Notes: generated by a model not told the origin, from the letters alone. 64,000 nucleotides of DNA from Saccharopolyspora rectivirgula DSM 43747 (GCF_000497205.1 NZ_AYJW01000006.1:1-64000); one strand, 5' to 3'; positions 9,727 to 20,862 are shown, counted from the stretch's first letter. Made by a program: numbers and translations.

Positions 9727-9761
9727 TTTTGGCGCGAAACGGTTGAACAAGTTTTGGCGCG
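9727..9761. promoter_or_regulatory. tandem direct repeats upstream of whiD
   Basis: The 10-mer TTTTGGCGCG occurs at 9727-9736 and again at 9752-9761, a 25-nt period, in the spacer between the divergent MerR gene and whiD. Direct repeats at this spacing suit a protein bound head-to-tail on one strand. The binding protein is unknown; the neighbouring MerR-type protein is an obvious candidate. Confidence 0.4.
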
Positions 9762-9843
9762 GTTCTACGGTCAGATCAGCGAGCGCTGCGACAGCAGGAG
9801 TCGCAGTTGGGAGGGGACCCACCACTGGGAGGTGGTTAGCGCA

Positions 9844-10149
9844 ATGGCAGACACTCGCCGTCTTCCAGGGCCGAACGCCGACATCTGGGACTGGCAGATC
9901 CGTGGCGCCTGCCGAGGCATGGACAGCGCCTACTTCTTCCACCCGGACGGCGAGCGCGGCCCCGCGCGGGCACGGCGCGAAGCGAAGGCAAAAGAGGTGT
10001 GCCAGCACTGCCCGGTGATCGTCCAGTGCCGGCAGCACGCGTTGACGGTCCAGGAGCCCTACGGGATCTGGGGCGGTTTGTCCGAATCCGAACGAGAAAT
10101 GATCATCAAGGCGCGGAAGCGGCAGCAGCAGATGGCCGCAGCGGGCTGA
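9844..10149 (+). CDS. whiD: WhiB-family iron-sulfur regulator, WhiD/WhiB3 clade
   Basis: A 101-residue Wbl protein. Four Cys ligands for a [4Fe-4S] cluster are visible (GACRG, CQHC, VQC), followed by the YGIWGGLSESERE turn and a basic tail (KARKRQQQ). Wbl proteins bind the primary sigma factor's region 4 and respond to O2 or NO. Position next to bldM and groEL matches whiD (Streptomyces) and whiB3 (M. tuberculosis). ATG 9844 gives the usual length and has GGGAGG upstream; longer in-frame starts would add an unlikely N-terminal tail. Confidence 0.93.
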   Translation: MADTRRLPGPNADIWDWQIRGACRGMDSAYFFHPDGERGPARARREAKAKEVCQHCPVIVQCRQHALTVQEPYGIWGGLSESEREMIIKARKRQQQMAAAG

Positions 10150-10213
10150 CGACCGCACCTGCACACCCACGAGACGTCATCCAGCCACTCGACCGAGCCA
10201 GGAAGAAGGCGCG

Positions 10214-10247
10214 AAAAAAGGGGCGGCACCGATCCGGGTGCCGCCCC
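10214..10247 (-). terminator. Rho-independent terminator of groEL
   Basis: A perfect 11-bp GC stem (10220-10230 and 10237-10247, 6-nt loop) is followed on the minus strand by TTTTTT (10219-10214). It lies 20 nt after the groEL stop and 64 nt after the convergent whiD stop. Confidence 0.92.
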
Positions 10248-10266
10248 TCGCAGAGTCCGAGCGCGC

Positions 10267-11886
<1,620 letters not shown>

Positions 11887-12007
11887 TCAACAGCCCTTCT
11901 GGAATTCCTGATCGGTCAGTCGGGGAACGGAGGTCCCGACATGCGACCGCCCCGGGGGTCCCGCGGTCGGGACCGCCGGGGCGGCATGCGCTCGCACGTT
12001 GCGGTCG

Positions 12008-12298
12008 TCAGTTGACGACGGCCAGCACGTCGCGGGCGGAGAGGATCAGGTACTCCTCGCCGTTGTACTTGACCTCGGTGCCGCCGTACTTGGAGAAGAT
12101 GACCACGTCACCTTCCTTCACATCCAGCGGGATGCGGTTGCCCTTGTCATCAACGCGACCCGGGCCAACGGCCAGAACTTTGCCCTCCTGGGGCTTTTCC
12201 TTGGCGGTGTCCGGGATCACGATGCCGGACGCAGTCGTCGTCTCGGCCTCGCTCGCCTGGACAACGATCCTGTCCTCAAGCGGCTTAATGCTCGCCAC
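12008..12298 (-). CDS. groES: 10-kDa co-chaperonin GroES
   Basis: A 96-residue lid protein for GroEL, full length for the family. The mobile-loop region [19 protein letters not shown] and the C-terminal [15 protein letters not shown] are clear. GTG 12298 is the start, because the protein then begins with [10 protein letters not shown] as in homologues; the frame stays open upstream to 12439 but has no family similarity there. A CIRCE operator lies about 105 nt upstream. Confidence 0.97.
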   Translation of the reverse strand: MASIKPLEDRIVVQASEAETTTASGIVIPDTAKEKPQEGKVLAVGPGRVDDKGNRIPLDVKEGDVVIFSKYGGTEVKYNGEEYLILSARDVLAVVN

Positions 12299-12402
12299 GG
12301 TGTGACCTCCACCTTCTGGGGCCTTCGAAGCGTTGGCTGGATTCACGACGGCTCCGTGGCTCCCCGCCGTCGCGGGTGCCGGGGCGCTCCGGCGCCGTTC
12401 AA

Positions 12403-12429
12403 CTAGCACTCTACCGAGGAGAGTGCCAA
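12403..12429 (-). promoter_or_regulatory. CIRCE element (HrcA operator) for groES-groEL1
   Basis: CTAGCACTC-N9-GAGTGCCAA matches the CIRCE consensus TTAGCACTC-N9-GAGTGCTAA at 16 of 18 arm positions with the exact 9-nt spacer. HrcA, encoded elsewhere, is the expected heat-shock repressor. Confidence 0.93.
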
Positions 12430-12919
12430 CGCTCAACAACTACCGCCCCGCGCAAGCCCACGTCGGGACGGGTGGTGGCGCGCAGTTCACCCGCTCGCGA
12501 TCGCGCCGAAGGGCACCGGGGGCTCGCGGCGCGGGCGCACCGGAAGATCCACCCCGGCATCCGTGCTCGCTCGGTCACACCGCGTGGCGCTCCCCCTCGC
12601 GGCGCTCCTGCCTGCGAAGTTGTAACCAGCGATCTACTTTTCGTGATCTTCGCTGGTAGATCGGCATGCGGCAAATTTCACCAATACGCCCGTTCGGGTT
12701 ACAAGCGGCTGCTTCGTGCTCTAGGTTCTGGGGCCATGCCAGCACGGTCCAAACCAGCGAACCGGCCCTGGGAGAGACGTCCGCGACCCTCCCGTCCTCC
12801 CGGCCCGCCAGCCCCGCCCACCCGGGGCAGCTGGCGTCCCAAGTAGCCGGAGCAGCCACCGCCCCGCCCGGGTCGGGCATCCCGCTCCACCACCACCGGC
12901 GTGCTGGCACACTTGGTCC
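12430..12919. other. 490-nt intergenic region, groES to ydcF-like gene
   Basis: No convincing gene is present. A pair of overlapping inverted repeats lies at 12625-12662: ACCAGCG (12625-12631) pairs with CGCTGGT (12651-12657), and GATCTAC (12631-12637) pairs with GTAGATC (12656-12662). The two stems cannot both form fully. The rest shows nothing recognisable. Confidence 0.5.
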
Positions 12920-13510
12920 GTGCACGGACTGCGGGTGGCCCTCGGGGCGCTTATTGGTTTCGGTGTGCTGATGTTGTTGCCGCCAGCGTGGGCCCACGTC
13001 CGCAGCGCTCGGCGGATCCGCAGCACGACGGACGTGCCGGAGACCGACGTCGCCCTGGTCCTGGGCGCCGGGGTGCGCTGGGACGGTCAACCCAGCCGGA
13101 TCCTGCGCGGCCGGCTGGTCGTCGCCCGCCAGCTGTTCGACAGCGGCAAGGTGCGCCGCATCATCGTCAGCGGCAGCCCCTGCTCCCGCGGCCACAGTGA
13201 ACCGGTGACGATGCGGAATTTCCTCGTCAGCGAGGGAATTCCGCCGGAAGCCATCATCATCGACGAGTCCGGAACGGACACCTGGCGGTCCTGCCGGCGA
13301 GCCGCCGAGGAGTTCGGGCTGCGCGAAGTCACCGTGGTGACCACGAAGTTCCACCTGCGCCGAGCCATCGCGCTGTGCCGGCGGATGGGCATCGACGCCT
13401 ACGGCGTCGGCCACGACGCGGCGGCCGAGGGGCTCCGCCGGGTGTCGGCGCGCGGCGCGCGGCGGGAACTGCTGGCCACCGTCAAGGCCTTCTGGCTCAG
13501 CCACCGGTGA
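12920..13510 (+). CDS. YdcF/SanA-like DUF218 membrane-anchored protein
   Basis: A 196-residue protein with an N-terminal hydrophobic segment (VALGALIGFGVLMLLPPAW), probably a signal anchor. A DUF218 domain follows, with ALVLGAGVRWDGQPS, the IIVSGS strand-turn, the acidic DESGTDTWRSC motif and TKFHLRRA. SanA and YdcF relatives act at the cell envelope; the biochemical function is unknown. Starts at GTG 12920. It is convergent with tsaD, with only 2 nt between stops. Confidence 0.82.
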   Translation: MHGLRVALGALIGFGVLMLLPPAWAHVRSARRIRSTTDVPETDVALVLGAGVRWDGQPSRILRGRLVVARQLFDSGKVRRIIVSGSPCSRGHSEPVTMRNFLVSEGIPPEAIIIDESGTDTWRSCRRAAEEFGLREVTVVTTKFHLRRAIALCRRMGIDAYGVGHDAAAEGLRRVSARGARRELLATVKAFWLSHR

Positions 13511-13512
13511 GG

Positions 13513-14565
13513 TCACTGCACCACGAGGGTTCCCACCGGCAGCCCCGGATCGGCCGGCATGTCCAGCGGTGAGGGCTTCGCCCCGGCGGCGATCACGTGC
13601 GCCCCCAGTGCGGCGATCATCGCCCCGTTGTCGGTGCACAGCCGAGGACGCGGTACGCGCAGGGTGATCCCGGCTTCCCGGCAGCGCTGAGCGGCCAGTT
13701 CCGACAGCCGCGAATTGGCCGCCACCCCACCGGAGATCACCAGGGTGTCCACCTCCAGTTCGCGGGCGGCCCGCACCGCCTTCGCGGTCAGCACGTCCGC
13801 CACCGACTCCTGGAAGGAAGCGCACACGTCGGCCACCGGGATCTCCCGCCCGTCCCGCTGCGCGGTCTCCACCCAGCGGGCCACCGCGGTCTTCAGCCCG
13901 GAGAACGAGAAGTCGAACTCGGGGTCGCGCGGACCGGTCAACCCGCGCGGGAAGTCGATCGCCTCGGGATTCCCCGCCTTGGCCTGCTCGTCGATGGGCG
14001 GACCGCCCGGGTACGGCAGGTCGAGGACGCGGGCGACCTTGTCGTAGGCCTCCCCCGCGGCGTCGTCGATGGTGGTGCCGATTTCGGTGATCTTCTCCGC
14101 GATGCCCTCCACGAGCAGCAACTGGGTGTGCCCGCCGGAAACCAGCAGGGCCAGGCAGCGGTCCGGCAGCGGCCCGTGCTCGAGGGTGTCCACCGCGACG
14201 TGCCCCGCCAGGTGGTTCACCCCGTACAGCGGCACCTGCAGGGCGCTGGCGTAGGCCTTGGCCGCGGCCACGCCCACCATCAGCGCGCCCGCCAGACCGG
14301 GCCCCGCGGTGACCGCCACCGCATCCACATCGGACAGCTTCAGGCCGGACTCGTCCAACGCCTGGCGCATGGTCGGGACCATGGCTTCCAGGTGGGCTCG
14401 ACTGGCGATCTCCGGAACGACCCCGCCGAACCGGGCGTGCTGGTCGACGCTGGAGGCGACCGCGTCCGCCAACAGCTCGACCGAGCCGTCAGCGGCCAGC
14501 CGAACCAACCCCACCCCGGTCTCATCGCACGAGCTCTCGATGCCGAGCACGATCCGGTCGGTCAT
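13513..14565 (-). CDS. tsaD: tRNA N6-threonylcarbamoyladenosine transferase TsaD
   Basis: A 350-residue ASKHA-fold enzyme that moves the threonylcarbamoyl group onto A37 of ANN-decoding tRNAs, working with TsaB and Tsa[10 protein letters not shown] is at the N-terminus, the metal-binding HLAGH and SGGHTQLL motifs are present, and [12 protein letters not shown] lies in the C-terminal lobe. Its ATG overlaps the rimI stop by 4 nt, showing a coupled tsaB-rimI-tsaD operon. Confidence 0.97.
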   Translation of the reverse strand: MTDRIVLGIESSCDETGVGLVRLAADGSVELLADAVASSVDQHARFGGVVPEIASRAHLEAMVPTMRQALDESGLKLSDVDAVAVTAGPGLAGALMVGVAAAKAYASALQVPLYGVNHLAGHVAVDTLEHGPLPDRCLALLVSGGHTQLLLVEGIAEKITEIGTTIDDAAGEAYDKVARVLDLPYPGGPPIDEQAKAGNPEAIDFPRGLTGPRDPEFDFSFSGLKTAVARWVETAQRDGREIPVADVCASFQESVADVLTAKAVRAARELEVDTLVISGGVAANSRLSELAAQRCREAGITLRVPRPRLCTDNGAMIAALGAHVIAAGAKPSPLDMPADPGLPVGTLVVQ

Positions 14566-15065
14566 CCCGATCCCTCCGCGTCCTTCCGCTGGCCCGGCGG
14601 CAGCCGCCGCATGGTGTGCGCGTCCGCCCCCGAAGGCTGGTAGTAGTTCCGGCGCAGCCCGACGATCTCGAAGCCGTGCGCCCGGTAGAGCCCGATCGCG
14701 GGCTCGTTGTCGGTGCGCACTTCCAGGAAGGTGGTGGCCTGGTACTCGTCGGCCCGGGCGAGCAGGGCCCGCAACAGCGCTTTGCCGACCCCCCGACCTT
14801 GGTGCGCCGGATCGACACCGATGGTGTGGACCTCCGCTTCCGCGTACGGGGGCCGCCCGAGCAGCGCCAGTCCGGCATATCCGATGAGCCGGTCCTCTTC
14901 ATCGTAGGCACCCAGGTAGTAGTGCCCGAAGTCGAGTTCAGCGGCGAAGGCCTGCTCGCTCCACGGGTCGTCCTCGGCGAAGAGCACCTGCTCCAGCTCG
15001 GCGCAGCGCTTGATGTCCCGGCGCCGCAGCTTGAGCACCCGGGGCGGGGCGGGCTGGTCGGTCAC
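14562..15065 (-). CDS. rimI: ribosomal-protein alanine N-acetyltransferase RimI
   Basis: A 167-residue GNAT acetyltransferase. The acetyl-CoA loop [11 protein letters not shown] is followed by [20 protein letters not shown]. It is expected to acetylate the N-terminus of ribosomal protein S18 or other proteins. GTG 15065 is chosen because it overlaps the tsaB stop (GTGA) and gives the family length; the frame continues upstream without similarity. It is the middle gene of the tsaB-rimI-tsaD operon. Confidence 0.94.
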   Translation of the reverse strand: MTDQPAPPRVLKLRRRDIKRCAELEQVLFAEDDPWSEQAFAAELDFGHYYLGAYDEEDRLIGYAGLALLGRPPYAEAEVHTIGVDPAHQGRGVGKALLRALLARADEYQATTFLEVRTDNEPAIGLYRAHGFEIVGLRRNYYQPSGADAHTMRRLPPGQRKDAEGSG

Positions 15066-15721
15066 CGCTCCCCCACGGCCAGCACGGACTTGCGCTTCCC
15101 CGGCGTGTCGGCGTCCGGTCGCCGCAGGTACAGCGGCACCAGCGGAGCCGGTTCCGCGCCGGACAGCAACTGCGAGCGGGCTGCGGAGACCAGCCCGGCC
15201 GGCGTCGGGTGGCGCGGCTGCACCGGCTCGAGGCCGACCGCTTCGGCCATCTCCCCGGCCGCCGAGCCGATGCCCAGGTCCGGCAGGTCGGCCGGCCGGT
15301 TGACGTGCGGGCCGTGCGTGCGCTCGCCGGCCTCGTCGTAAGCCGCCCAGTAGACCTCCTTGCGCCGGGCGTCGGTGGCGACGACCACCGGGGTCACCTC
15401 CGCCTGCGCCGCGATGGCGTCCAGGCTGCACACCGGGTGCACCGGGCGGTCGCCGGCCTGCCCCAGGGCCGCGGCGGTCACCATCCCCACGCGGAGACCG
15501 GTGAACGGGCCCGGCCCGCAGCCGACGACCACCGCGTCCGCGTCGGCCAGCTCCCGTCCGGCCTCGGCGAGGGCCTCCAGCAACTGCGGCATGAGCAGTT
15601 CACCGTGCGCCCGGGGGTTGACCGTCACGCGCTCGGCGAGGGTGCGCAGGCCGGTTCCGGTCAGTTCGACCACCCCCGCGGTGACCGCGGGGGTCGACGT
15701 GTCCAGCGCAATGATGAGCAC
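15062..15721 (-). CDS. tsaB: tRNA threonylcarbamoyladenosine biosynthesis protein TsaB
   Basis: A 219-residue inactive TsaD paralogue that dimerises with TsaD. IIALDTSTPAVTAGV starts the fold and GCGPGPFTGLRVG is the family motif. In most actinobacteria tsaE lies immediately upstream of tsaB; here about 20.6 kb separates them. First gene of the tsaB-rimI-tsaD operon. Confidence 0.95.
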   Translation of the reverse strand: MLIIALDTSTPAVTAGVVELTGTGLRTLAERVTVNPRAHGELLMPQLLEALAEAGRELADADAVVVGCGPGPFTGLRVGMVTAAALGQAGDRPVHPVCSLDAIAAQAEVTPVVVATDARRKEVYWAAYDEAGERTHGPHVNRPADLPDLGIGSAAGEMAEAVGLEPVQPRHPTPAGLVSAARSQLLSGAEPAPLVPLYLRRPDADTPGKRKSVLAVGER

Positions 15722-15770
15722 GGTTGCTCAGCGTACGTCAGCGCTGGTCACCCGGGCCGATGCCCCTCGC

Positions 15771-18700
15771 TCAGGGCACCGGGCGGAGCGTGACCGAGTA
15801 GCTGTGCTGCTGGTCCGGCGCCACCCGGTACTCCGGCTGCACCGGCACCGGGGTGTCGCCCAGCCCGGTCACCGCTGCGCTCACGTGCAGCGTGACGAAG
15901 TCGTCCCGGCGCAGCTGGTGGGCGAAGTCGGTGCGCTCGGCGTTGCTGAACCGGTCGGCAGCGATCGCCAACCGGTCGCCGGACACCTGCAGCCCGCCCC
16001 GGTCCCCGGACAGCACCGCCCACCAGGTGTCGGTCTTGACCCCGTTGTCCTGGGGCGGCAGGAAGTCGAACCAGGACTCGTCCACGGTCTGCGACCAGCG
16101 CCCGATGTGCTGGGCGTCCTTCCGGTCCGGGTACGACTCGCCGGGCCCGCGCCCGTACCAGTCGAGCTGGCCGAAGCTGTCCGGAACGGCCATCGACATG
16201 CCCACCCGCGGCAACCACGGGAGCGCGCGCATCCGCTCCCCGTACGCGTCCACCTGGTGGTCGATGGTGATCGCCCCGGTGCCGTCCACCGTGTAGACCC
16301 ACGTGCTGCGGAACCCGTCGTCCGGCACGTCGGGCGCGGACACGTCGGTGCGCACGCTCACCCGCACCTGGTCCGGGGCCGGTTGGCTGACGGTGAAGTC
16401 GGTGACCTCGGTGCGCAGCCGGTCCAGGCCGACGGCCCGGAACTGCGCTTCGGGGGCCAGCCCGCTCCAATCGCTCCACTCGTTGCCGATGGGCGCGCGG
16501 AAGACGTCCAGCTGCGGGCCGCGCACCAGGTGCTGCTGGCCGTTCGCGGTCATCCCGGTGAGCGTTCCGGCCTCGCGGTCGAAGGTGTAGGTGAAGTCCG
16601 GGGCGGAGACCTCCACCGCGTTGCCGTGCTCGTGGACCGCCAACGGCTGGGGCTCGCCGCCGCTCTCCGGTGGTGGCGGCGGTTGGGTGCCACCGGCCGG
16701 CAGCTGTTCGGTGGCGACCAGGTGTCCGCGCGGCACGCCCGGCGCGTCGGCGCGCTGGCGCGCCTCCAGGACGAGGTACCGCTGGGTCCCGCCGGCGGGT
16801 GGCAGGTCCAGTTCGACCAGTTGCTGCTGCCCCGGGCCGACGACCACGTCCAGCGCGCCGGAGGCGATGTCGCGTCCGCCTTCGACGAGCCGCCAGGTCA
16901 GGTCGTAGGCCTCGGTGGTCAGCGTGTGGTTGCGGTTGTGCACGCGGAACTCGCCGGGTTCTCCGGTGCCTTCGAAGCGCACCGGGGCGTGGCTGTAGGC
17001 CAGCTGGGCCAGTTCCGGTTGCGGGGTGCGGTCGGCGTTGACCAGGCCGTTGACCACGAAGTTGGAGGACCCGTAGTCGAGGAACTCGCCGTTCTGCTGC
17101 TCGGTTTCGAAGTCCAGGGCGAGCACCGCGCGCTCCGCCGGGTCGTCTTCGAGCTGCTGCCGGGTGAGCGCGGTGTCGTAGACGCGCACCGAGTCGACGA
17201 CGGCGTGGGCGGTGCGCCCGGCGAAGCTGTCCCCGTGCTTCTCCTGGTTGCGGCCGATGGACGCGGTGTACATCGTGTTGGCGGCGATCTCCCCGCGGTA
17301 CGGGGTGGCGGCCACCTGTTCGCCGTCCAGGTGGAGCCGCACCTGCTCGCCGTCGTAGACGCCGCTCAGCCGGTGCCAGTTCCCCCACCAGTCGTCGGGG
17401 ATCCGCACCCGGGCGGTGTGCCAGTCGTCCTCGCCGTAGACGAAGAACTCGACGTGTTCGGGGTCGGGCATCTGCAGCGCCCACTGCTTGTCGCCTTTGG
17501 ACAAGAAGGTCCCGGATCCTTGCCAGGACAGGGGTTTGACCCACATGTCCAGGGTCACCTGGCGTCCGGTGATGTCCAGCGCCGGGTCCCGGTAGGCCTC
17601 CACCCAGTCGTCCAAACCGGACAGCAGGAGGCCGTTGCCGGAGACCCCGGGCACGGGTCGGGGGTTGCCGCCGTAGTGCACCGGGATGTTCGCCGGCGTG
17701 GTGCGCAGCGGTCGGTAGAGCCCCTGGTCGACCCAGTCCCAGACGAATCCGCCCTGCAGCGCCGGTTCCCGGCGGATGGTGCGCCACATGTCCTCGTAGT
17801 GGCCGAGGCTGTTCCCCATGGCGTGCAACCACTCGCCCATGACCACCGGCTTGGTGGTCTCGTCGGCGATCTCCTCGAGCCGCTGCGGTGACGGGTAGCG
17901 CGGTCCCCAGATGTCGGCGTACGGGGCGTCGCCGTCGGGCGAGTTGGACTGGTGGTACAGCGGCCGGGTCGGGTCGGTGGCGCGGGCGTGCTCGGCCATG
18001 GCGTAGTGCGCTGCGCCGAGCCCGGCTTCGTTGCCGGTGTCCCAGATGATCACGCTGGGGTGGTTCTTGTCGCGTTCCAGCAGGGCGTGGAACCGGTCGG
18101 CGAAGGCGGCCTGCCACTCCGGCCGGTCGGCGAGGCAGTCGTCGACCGGGTTGGAGCAGTCCTCCCGGTAGTGGGTTTCGACGTCGACCTCGTCGGCCAG
18201 CAGGATCCCGTGGTGGTCGGCCAGGCGGTACCAGTACGGGTCGTTCGGGTAGTGCGAGGTGCGGACCGCGTTGATGTTGTGCTGGCGCAGGAGTTCGACG
18301 TCCTGCTGCTGCCGCTGGCGGCTGACGGCGCGACCGGTGCGGGGGTCGTGCTCGTGCCGGTTGACCCCGCGCAGCTCCACCGGTTTTCCGTTGAGCAGCA
18401 GCTGCTCGTCGCGCACTTCGACGCTGCGGAAGCCGACCGGTTGCTGGGTGGTGTGCACGACCTGTCCGTTGTGGAGCAGTTCCAGCACCGCGGTGTACAG
18501 GTGCGGGGTCTCATCGCTCCACAGCCGCGGGGCGGCCACGTGCTGCGCGAGTTCCGCGGAAGCGGTTTCCCGGTCCACCACCACGGGTTCGCTGACTTCG
18601 GCCACCCGGTTCCCGTCCGGGTCGTAGAGGGTGGCGCGCAGTTCGTGGCGCCCGGTGGTGCCGCCGGGCAGGTGGCGCAGCTCCGCTCCCAGCCGCAGGG

Positions 18701-19526
18701 TGGCGTCGGTGTAGGTGTCGTCCAGCTCGGTGCGGACGGTGACGTCCTCGAGGTGGGTGCGGGGAACGCTGTAGAGGTGCACTTCCCGGAAGATCCCGGA
18801 GAAGTGCCAGAAGTCCATGTTCTCCAGGTAGGAGCCGGAGCTCCACCGGTGCACCTGGACGGCGATGGTGTTGGTGCCGGGCCGCAGGTGCGGGGTGACG
18901 TCGAATTCGGCCGGGGTGTAGCCGCCCTGGTCGTAGCCGACGTAGTGGCCGTTGACCCAGACGAAGTAGCCGCTGGTGACGCCTTCGAACCGGAGCAGCT
19001 GGCGGCGCCCCGCCCAGTGCTCCGGGAGTTCGAACTGCTTGCGGTAGGCCCCGGTGGGGTTGATGTCGTCGGGCACCTCCGGTGGGCGGTAGGGCGCGAT
19101 CTCGGAGGAGACGTTGCGGTAGATGGGCCGGTCGTAGCCCTGCTGCTGCCACACCCCGGGCACGTCCACGGCGTCCCACTCCCCGCTGCCCCGCTGCCAG
19201 CCGGCCGGGAGGTCCCGGTAGTGGTCGGCGTACTGGAACTGCCACCGGCCGTTCAGCGACAGCGTCCACGGGGTGGGTTCGTCGGCCGGGGCGAAGAGGT
19301 CCTCGCGGGCGCTGCGCAGGGCTTGTTCGGCGTCGGCGTAGGGGCGCAGGAAGGCGTGCGGAGGCTGTTGGCCTTCCCCGGTGCGCTGCGGGTCTTCCAG
19401 GTAGGACTCGATCTCGGCGGGATCGCTGGGACCGTCGACCGGCTGGGCGTGGGCTGCCGGGAGCAACAGCCCGGCGGTGACCGCCAGGGTGGCGAGCAGG
19501 ACGGCAGGGTGCATTCGCCTCCGCAT
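15771..19526 (-). CDS. exported LacZ-type beta-galactosidase (GH2) with LamG-like insert
   Basis: A 1251-residue secreted glycoside hydrolase. The signal peptide is LLATLAVTAGLLLPAAHAQ, with cleavage likely after AHA. The N-terminal GH2 sugar-binding and Ig-like domains and the TIM barrel are clear: acid/base Glu in WDTGNEAGLG (about 18020-18050) and nucleophile Glu in MGEWLHAMGNS (about 17815-17845). A concanavalin/LamG-like domain (about 17150-17650, with FLSKGDKQWALQM and SVRVYDTALTRQQL) is inserted before the C-terminal LacZ domains, which include GRGPGESYPDRK. The insert makes it longer than E. coli LacZ. It sits after allantoicase on the same strand, 146 nt away; a shared function is not obvious. 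The natural substrate may be a plant or microbial galactoside polymer. Confidence 0.92.
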   Translation of the reverse strand: MRRRMHPAVLLATLAVTAGLLLPAAHAQPVDGPSDPAEIESYLEDPQRTGEGQQPPHAFLRPYADAEQALRSAREDLFAPADEPTPWTLSLNGRWQFQYADHYRDLPAGWQRGSGEWDAVDVPGVWQQQGYDRPIYRNVSSEIAPYRPPEVPDDINPTGAYRKQFELPEHWAGRRQLLRFEGVTSGYFVWVNGHYVGYDQGGYTPAEFDVTPHLRPGTNTIAVQVHRWSSGSYLENMDFWHFSGIFREVHLYSVPRTHLEDVTVRTELDDTYTDATLRLGAELRHLPGGTTGRHELRATLYDPDGNRVAEVSEPVVVDRETASAELAQHVAAPRLWSDETPHLYTAVLELLHNGQVVHTTQQPVGFRSVEVRDEQLLLNGKPVELRGVNRHEHDPRTGRAVSRQRQQQDVELLRQHNINAVRTSHYPNDPYWYRLADHHGILLADEVDVETHYREDCSNPVDDCLADRPEWQAAFADRFHALLERDKNHPSVIIWDTGNEAGLGAAHYAMAEHARATDPTRPLYHQSNSPDGDAPYADIWGPRYPSPQRLEEIADETTKPVVMGEWLHAMGNSLGHYEDMWRTIRREPALQGGFVWDWVDQGLYRPLRTTPANIPVHYGGNPRPVPGVSGNGLLLSGLDDWVEAYRDPALDITGRQVTLDMWVKPLSWQGSGTFLSKGDKQWALQMPDPEHVEFFVYGEDDWHTARVRIPDDWWGNWHRLSGVYDGEQVRLHLDGEQVAATPYRGEIAANTMYTASIGRNQEKHGDSFAGRTAHAVVDSVRVYDTALTRQQLEDDPAERAVLALDFETEQQNGEFLDYGSSNFVVNGLVNADRTPQPELAQLAYSHAPVRFEGTGEPGEFRVHNRNHTLTTEAYDLTWRLVEGGRDIASGALDVVVGPGQQQLVELDLPPAGGTQRYLVLEARQRADAPGVPRGHLVATEQLPAGGTQPPPPPESGGEPQPLAVHEHGNAVEVSAPDFTYTFDREAGTLTGMTANGQQHLVRGPQLDVFRAPIGNEWSDWSGLAPEAQFRAVGLDRLRTEVTDFTVSQPAPDQVRVSVRTDVSAPDVPDDGFRSTWVYTVDGTGAITIDHQVDAYGERMRALPWLPRVGMSMAVPDSFGQLDWYGRGPGESYPDRKDAQHIGRWSQTVDESWFDFLPPQDNGVKTDTWWAVLSGDRGGLQVSGDRLAIAADRFSNAERTDFAHQLRRDDFVTLHVSAAVTGLGDTPVPVQPEYRVAPDQQHSYSVTLRPVP

Positions 19527-19672
19527 GATCCCTCCGCAGCAGCACTATGTGTTTTTTTGTTCAAAAATGTCTGTTGCTGTTGGGACTTTTTCGGATGTGT
19601 GCACCCCGGGTCAATGATCGCGCCCGGAAATACTCCTGCGGGAGTAGCGCAACGCCCGACCGCGCACCGCGG

Positions 19673-20824
19673 TCAGTCGGGCAGCAGACCGATCAGCTCC
19701 GCCGGCAGCGCCCCCGTCACGGGCCGGCTCGCGACCAGCTCCGCCACCCGCTCCGCGGAGGTCCCGCCGGAACCGCTCAGGACTTCCCGCGCCTGCGGCT
19801 CGGGGAGCGCGTTGAACCAGGACCGGACGAGCTGCTGGTGCCCCTCCGGCGCGGCTTCGCCGTGCAGCCGCAGCCGCGCCATCCCGCCGTCCGGGTAGAT
19901 GTCCACGCGCACCCGGGTGACCTCGGCCCGCACCGGCAGCCGGAACCGGTGCCGGGTGTCCGGTTGCAACCGGGTGCGCGGCAGCAGTTCGGTCCAGCTC
20001 TGCGGGTCCTCGGGGTCGTGCTCGCGGGTGTCGCACCCGGAGAGCGCGGCCCACCCGGGGGCGTTGCCGACGAAGCAGCTGGTGTCCAGCTCCGCCCAGT
20101 GCACGATCCCCGGGGCGGCCAGCTGCACGCTCACCCAGTCGTTGCCGTCGTCCCGGCGCCGCGCGGTCTCCCACCCCTCGCCCATCACCCGGGCCGGGCC
20201 GGGGAGCAGCAGGTTGGTCGGCGAGGAGTAGAACATGTTGCTGCAGCCGGCGATCCGGCCGCCGTTCTCCAGCGCGGCGAGGTCGAACCGGGCCGGCAGC
20301 CAGCGCGGGTCCGCGATCGGTTCCCCGCGCACCCGCAACCGGGCCACGCCTCCGTCCGGGTGCAGGCACAGCCGGACGTGGGTGTAGCGGTGGTCGTCGT
20401 CCACGTCGAAGGTGTTGCGGGCGTCGCCCCGCACCGGTGTTCTGGGCAGGATCTCGGTCCACTCCGCGGCCATCAGTTCGTCCGGGCTGGGGTAGCCCTC
20501 GACCGCGCAGGCCTGCACCGACACCTCGGGCGGGTAGTTCCCCTTGAAGAACGCGGTGTCCACGACGAGCTGGCGGATGGCACCGGGCAGGCCGAGGCGG
20601 ACGATCGCGTAGTCGTGGCCGGGTTCTCGGCGCCGCCGGGTTTCCCACCCGTCGTACACCTGTCCCTTGTGGCCGAAGGTGTGGGGCTGGAAGACCGGTT
20701 CCTCCGGCTTGATCAGGTTCTCCCGTTCCGCGAACAGCTCGTCGTTGGCGTGGACGACGCTGCCGCCGACCGCGCGGGACGCCAGGTCCGGCAGGACGGC
20801 CGGGGACGGGGCGGTGCTGCTCAT
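19673..20824 (-). CDS. alc: allantoicase
   Basis: A 383-residue enzyme that hydrolyses allantoate to ureidoglycolate and urea. Two tandem allantoicase repeats are visible, each ending in a similar strand pair (HPDGGVARLRVRGEP and YPDGGMARLRLHGEA) and each with a jelly-roll core containing DTAFFKGNYPPE or DTSCFVGNAPG. GYDGWETRR-like motifs (YDGWETRRRR and GEGWETARRR) open each repeat. ATG 20824 has a strong AGGAGG 6 nt upstream; an earlier in-frame start would run into allB. It follows allB by 38 nt and is presumably co-transcribed. Confidence 0.95.
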   Translation of the reverse strand: MSSTAPSPAVLPDLASRAVGGSVVHANDELFAERENLIKPEEPVFQPHTFGHKGQVYDGWETRRRREPGHDYAIVRLGLPGAIRQLVVDTAFFKGNYPPEVSVQACAVEGYPSPDELMAAEWTEILPRTPVRGDARNTFDVDDDHRYTHVRLCLHPDGGVARLRVRGEPIADPRWLPARFDLAALENGGRIAGCSNMFYSSPTNLLLPGPARVMGEGWETARRRDDGNDWVSVQLAAPGIVHWAELDTSCFVGNAPGWAALSGCDTREHDPEDPQSWTELLPRTRLQPDTRHRFRLPVRAEVTRVRVDIYPDGGMARLRLHGEAAPEGHQQLVRSWFNALPEPQAREVLSGSGGTSAERVAELVASRPVTGALPAELIGLLPD

Positions 20825-20862
20825 CAAGTCCTCCTGGGCGATGGGTGGGGAGCGGTGCCGCT

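Noticed and set aside
15360-17891. A long plus-strand frame opposite tsaB and the GH2 gene
   Set aside because: Shadow of the GH2 gene; it crosses several real gene boundaries and shows no motif.
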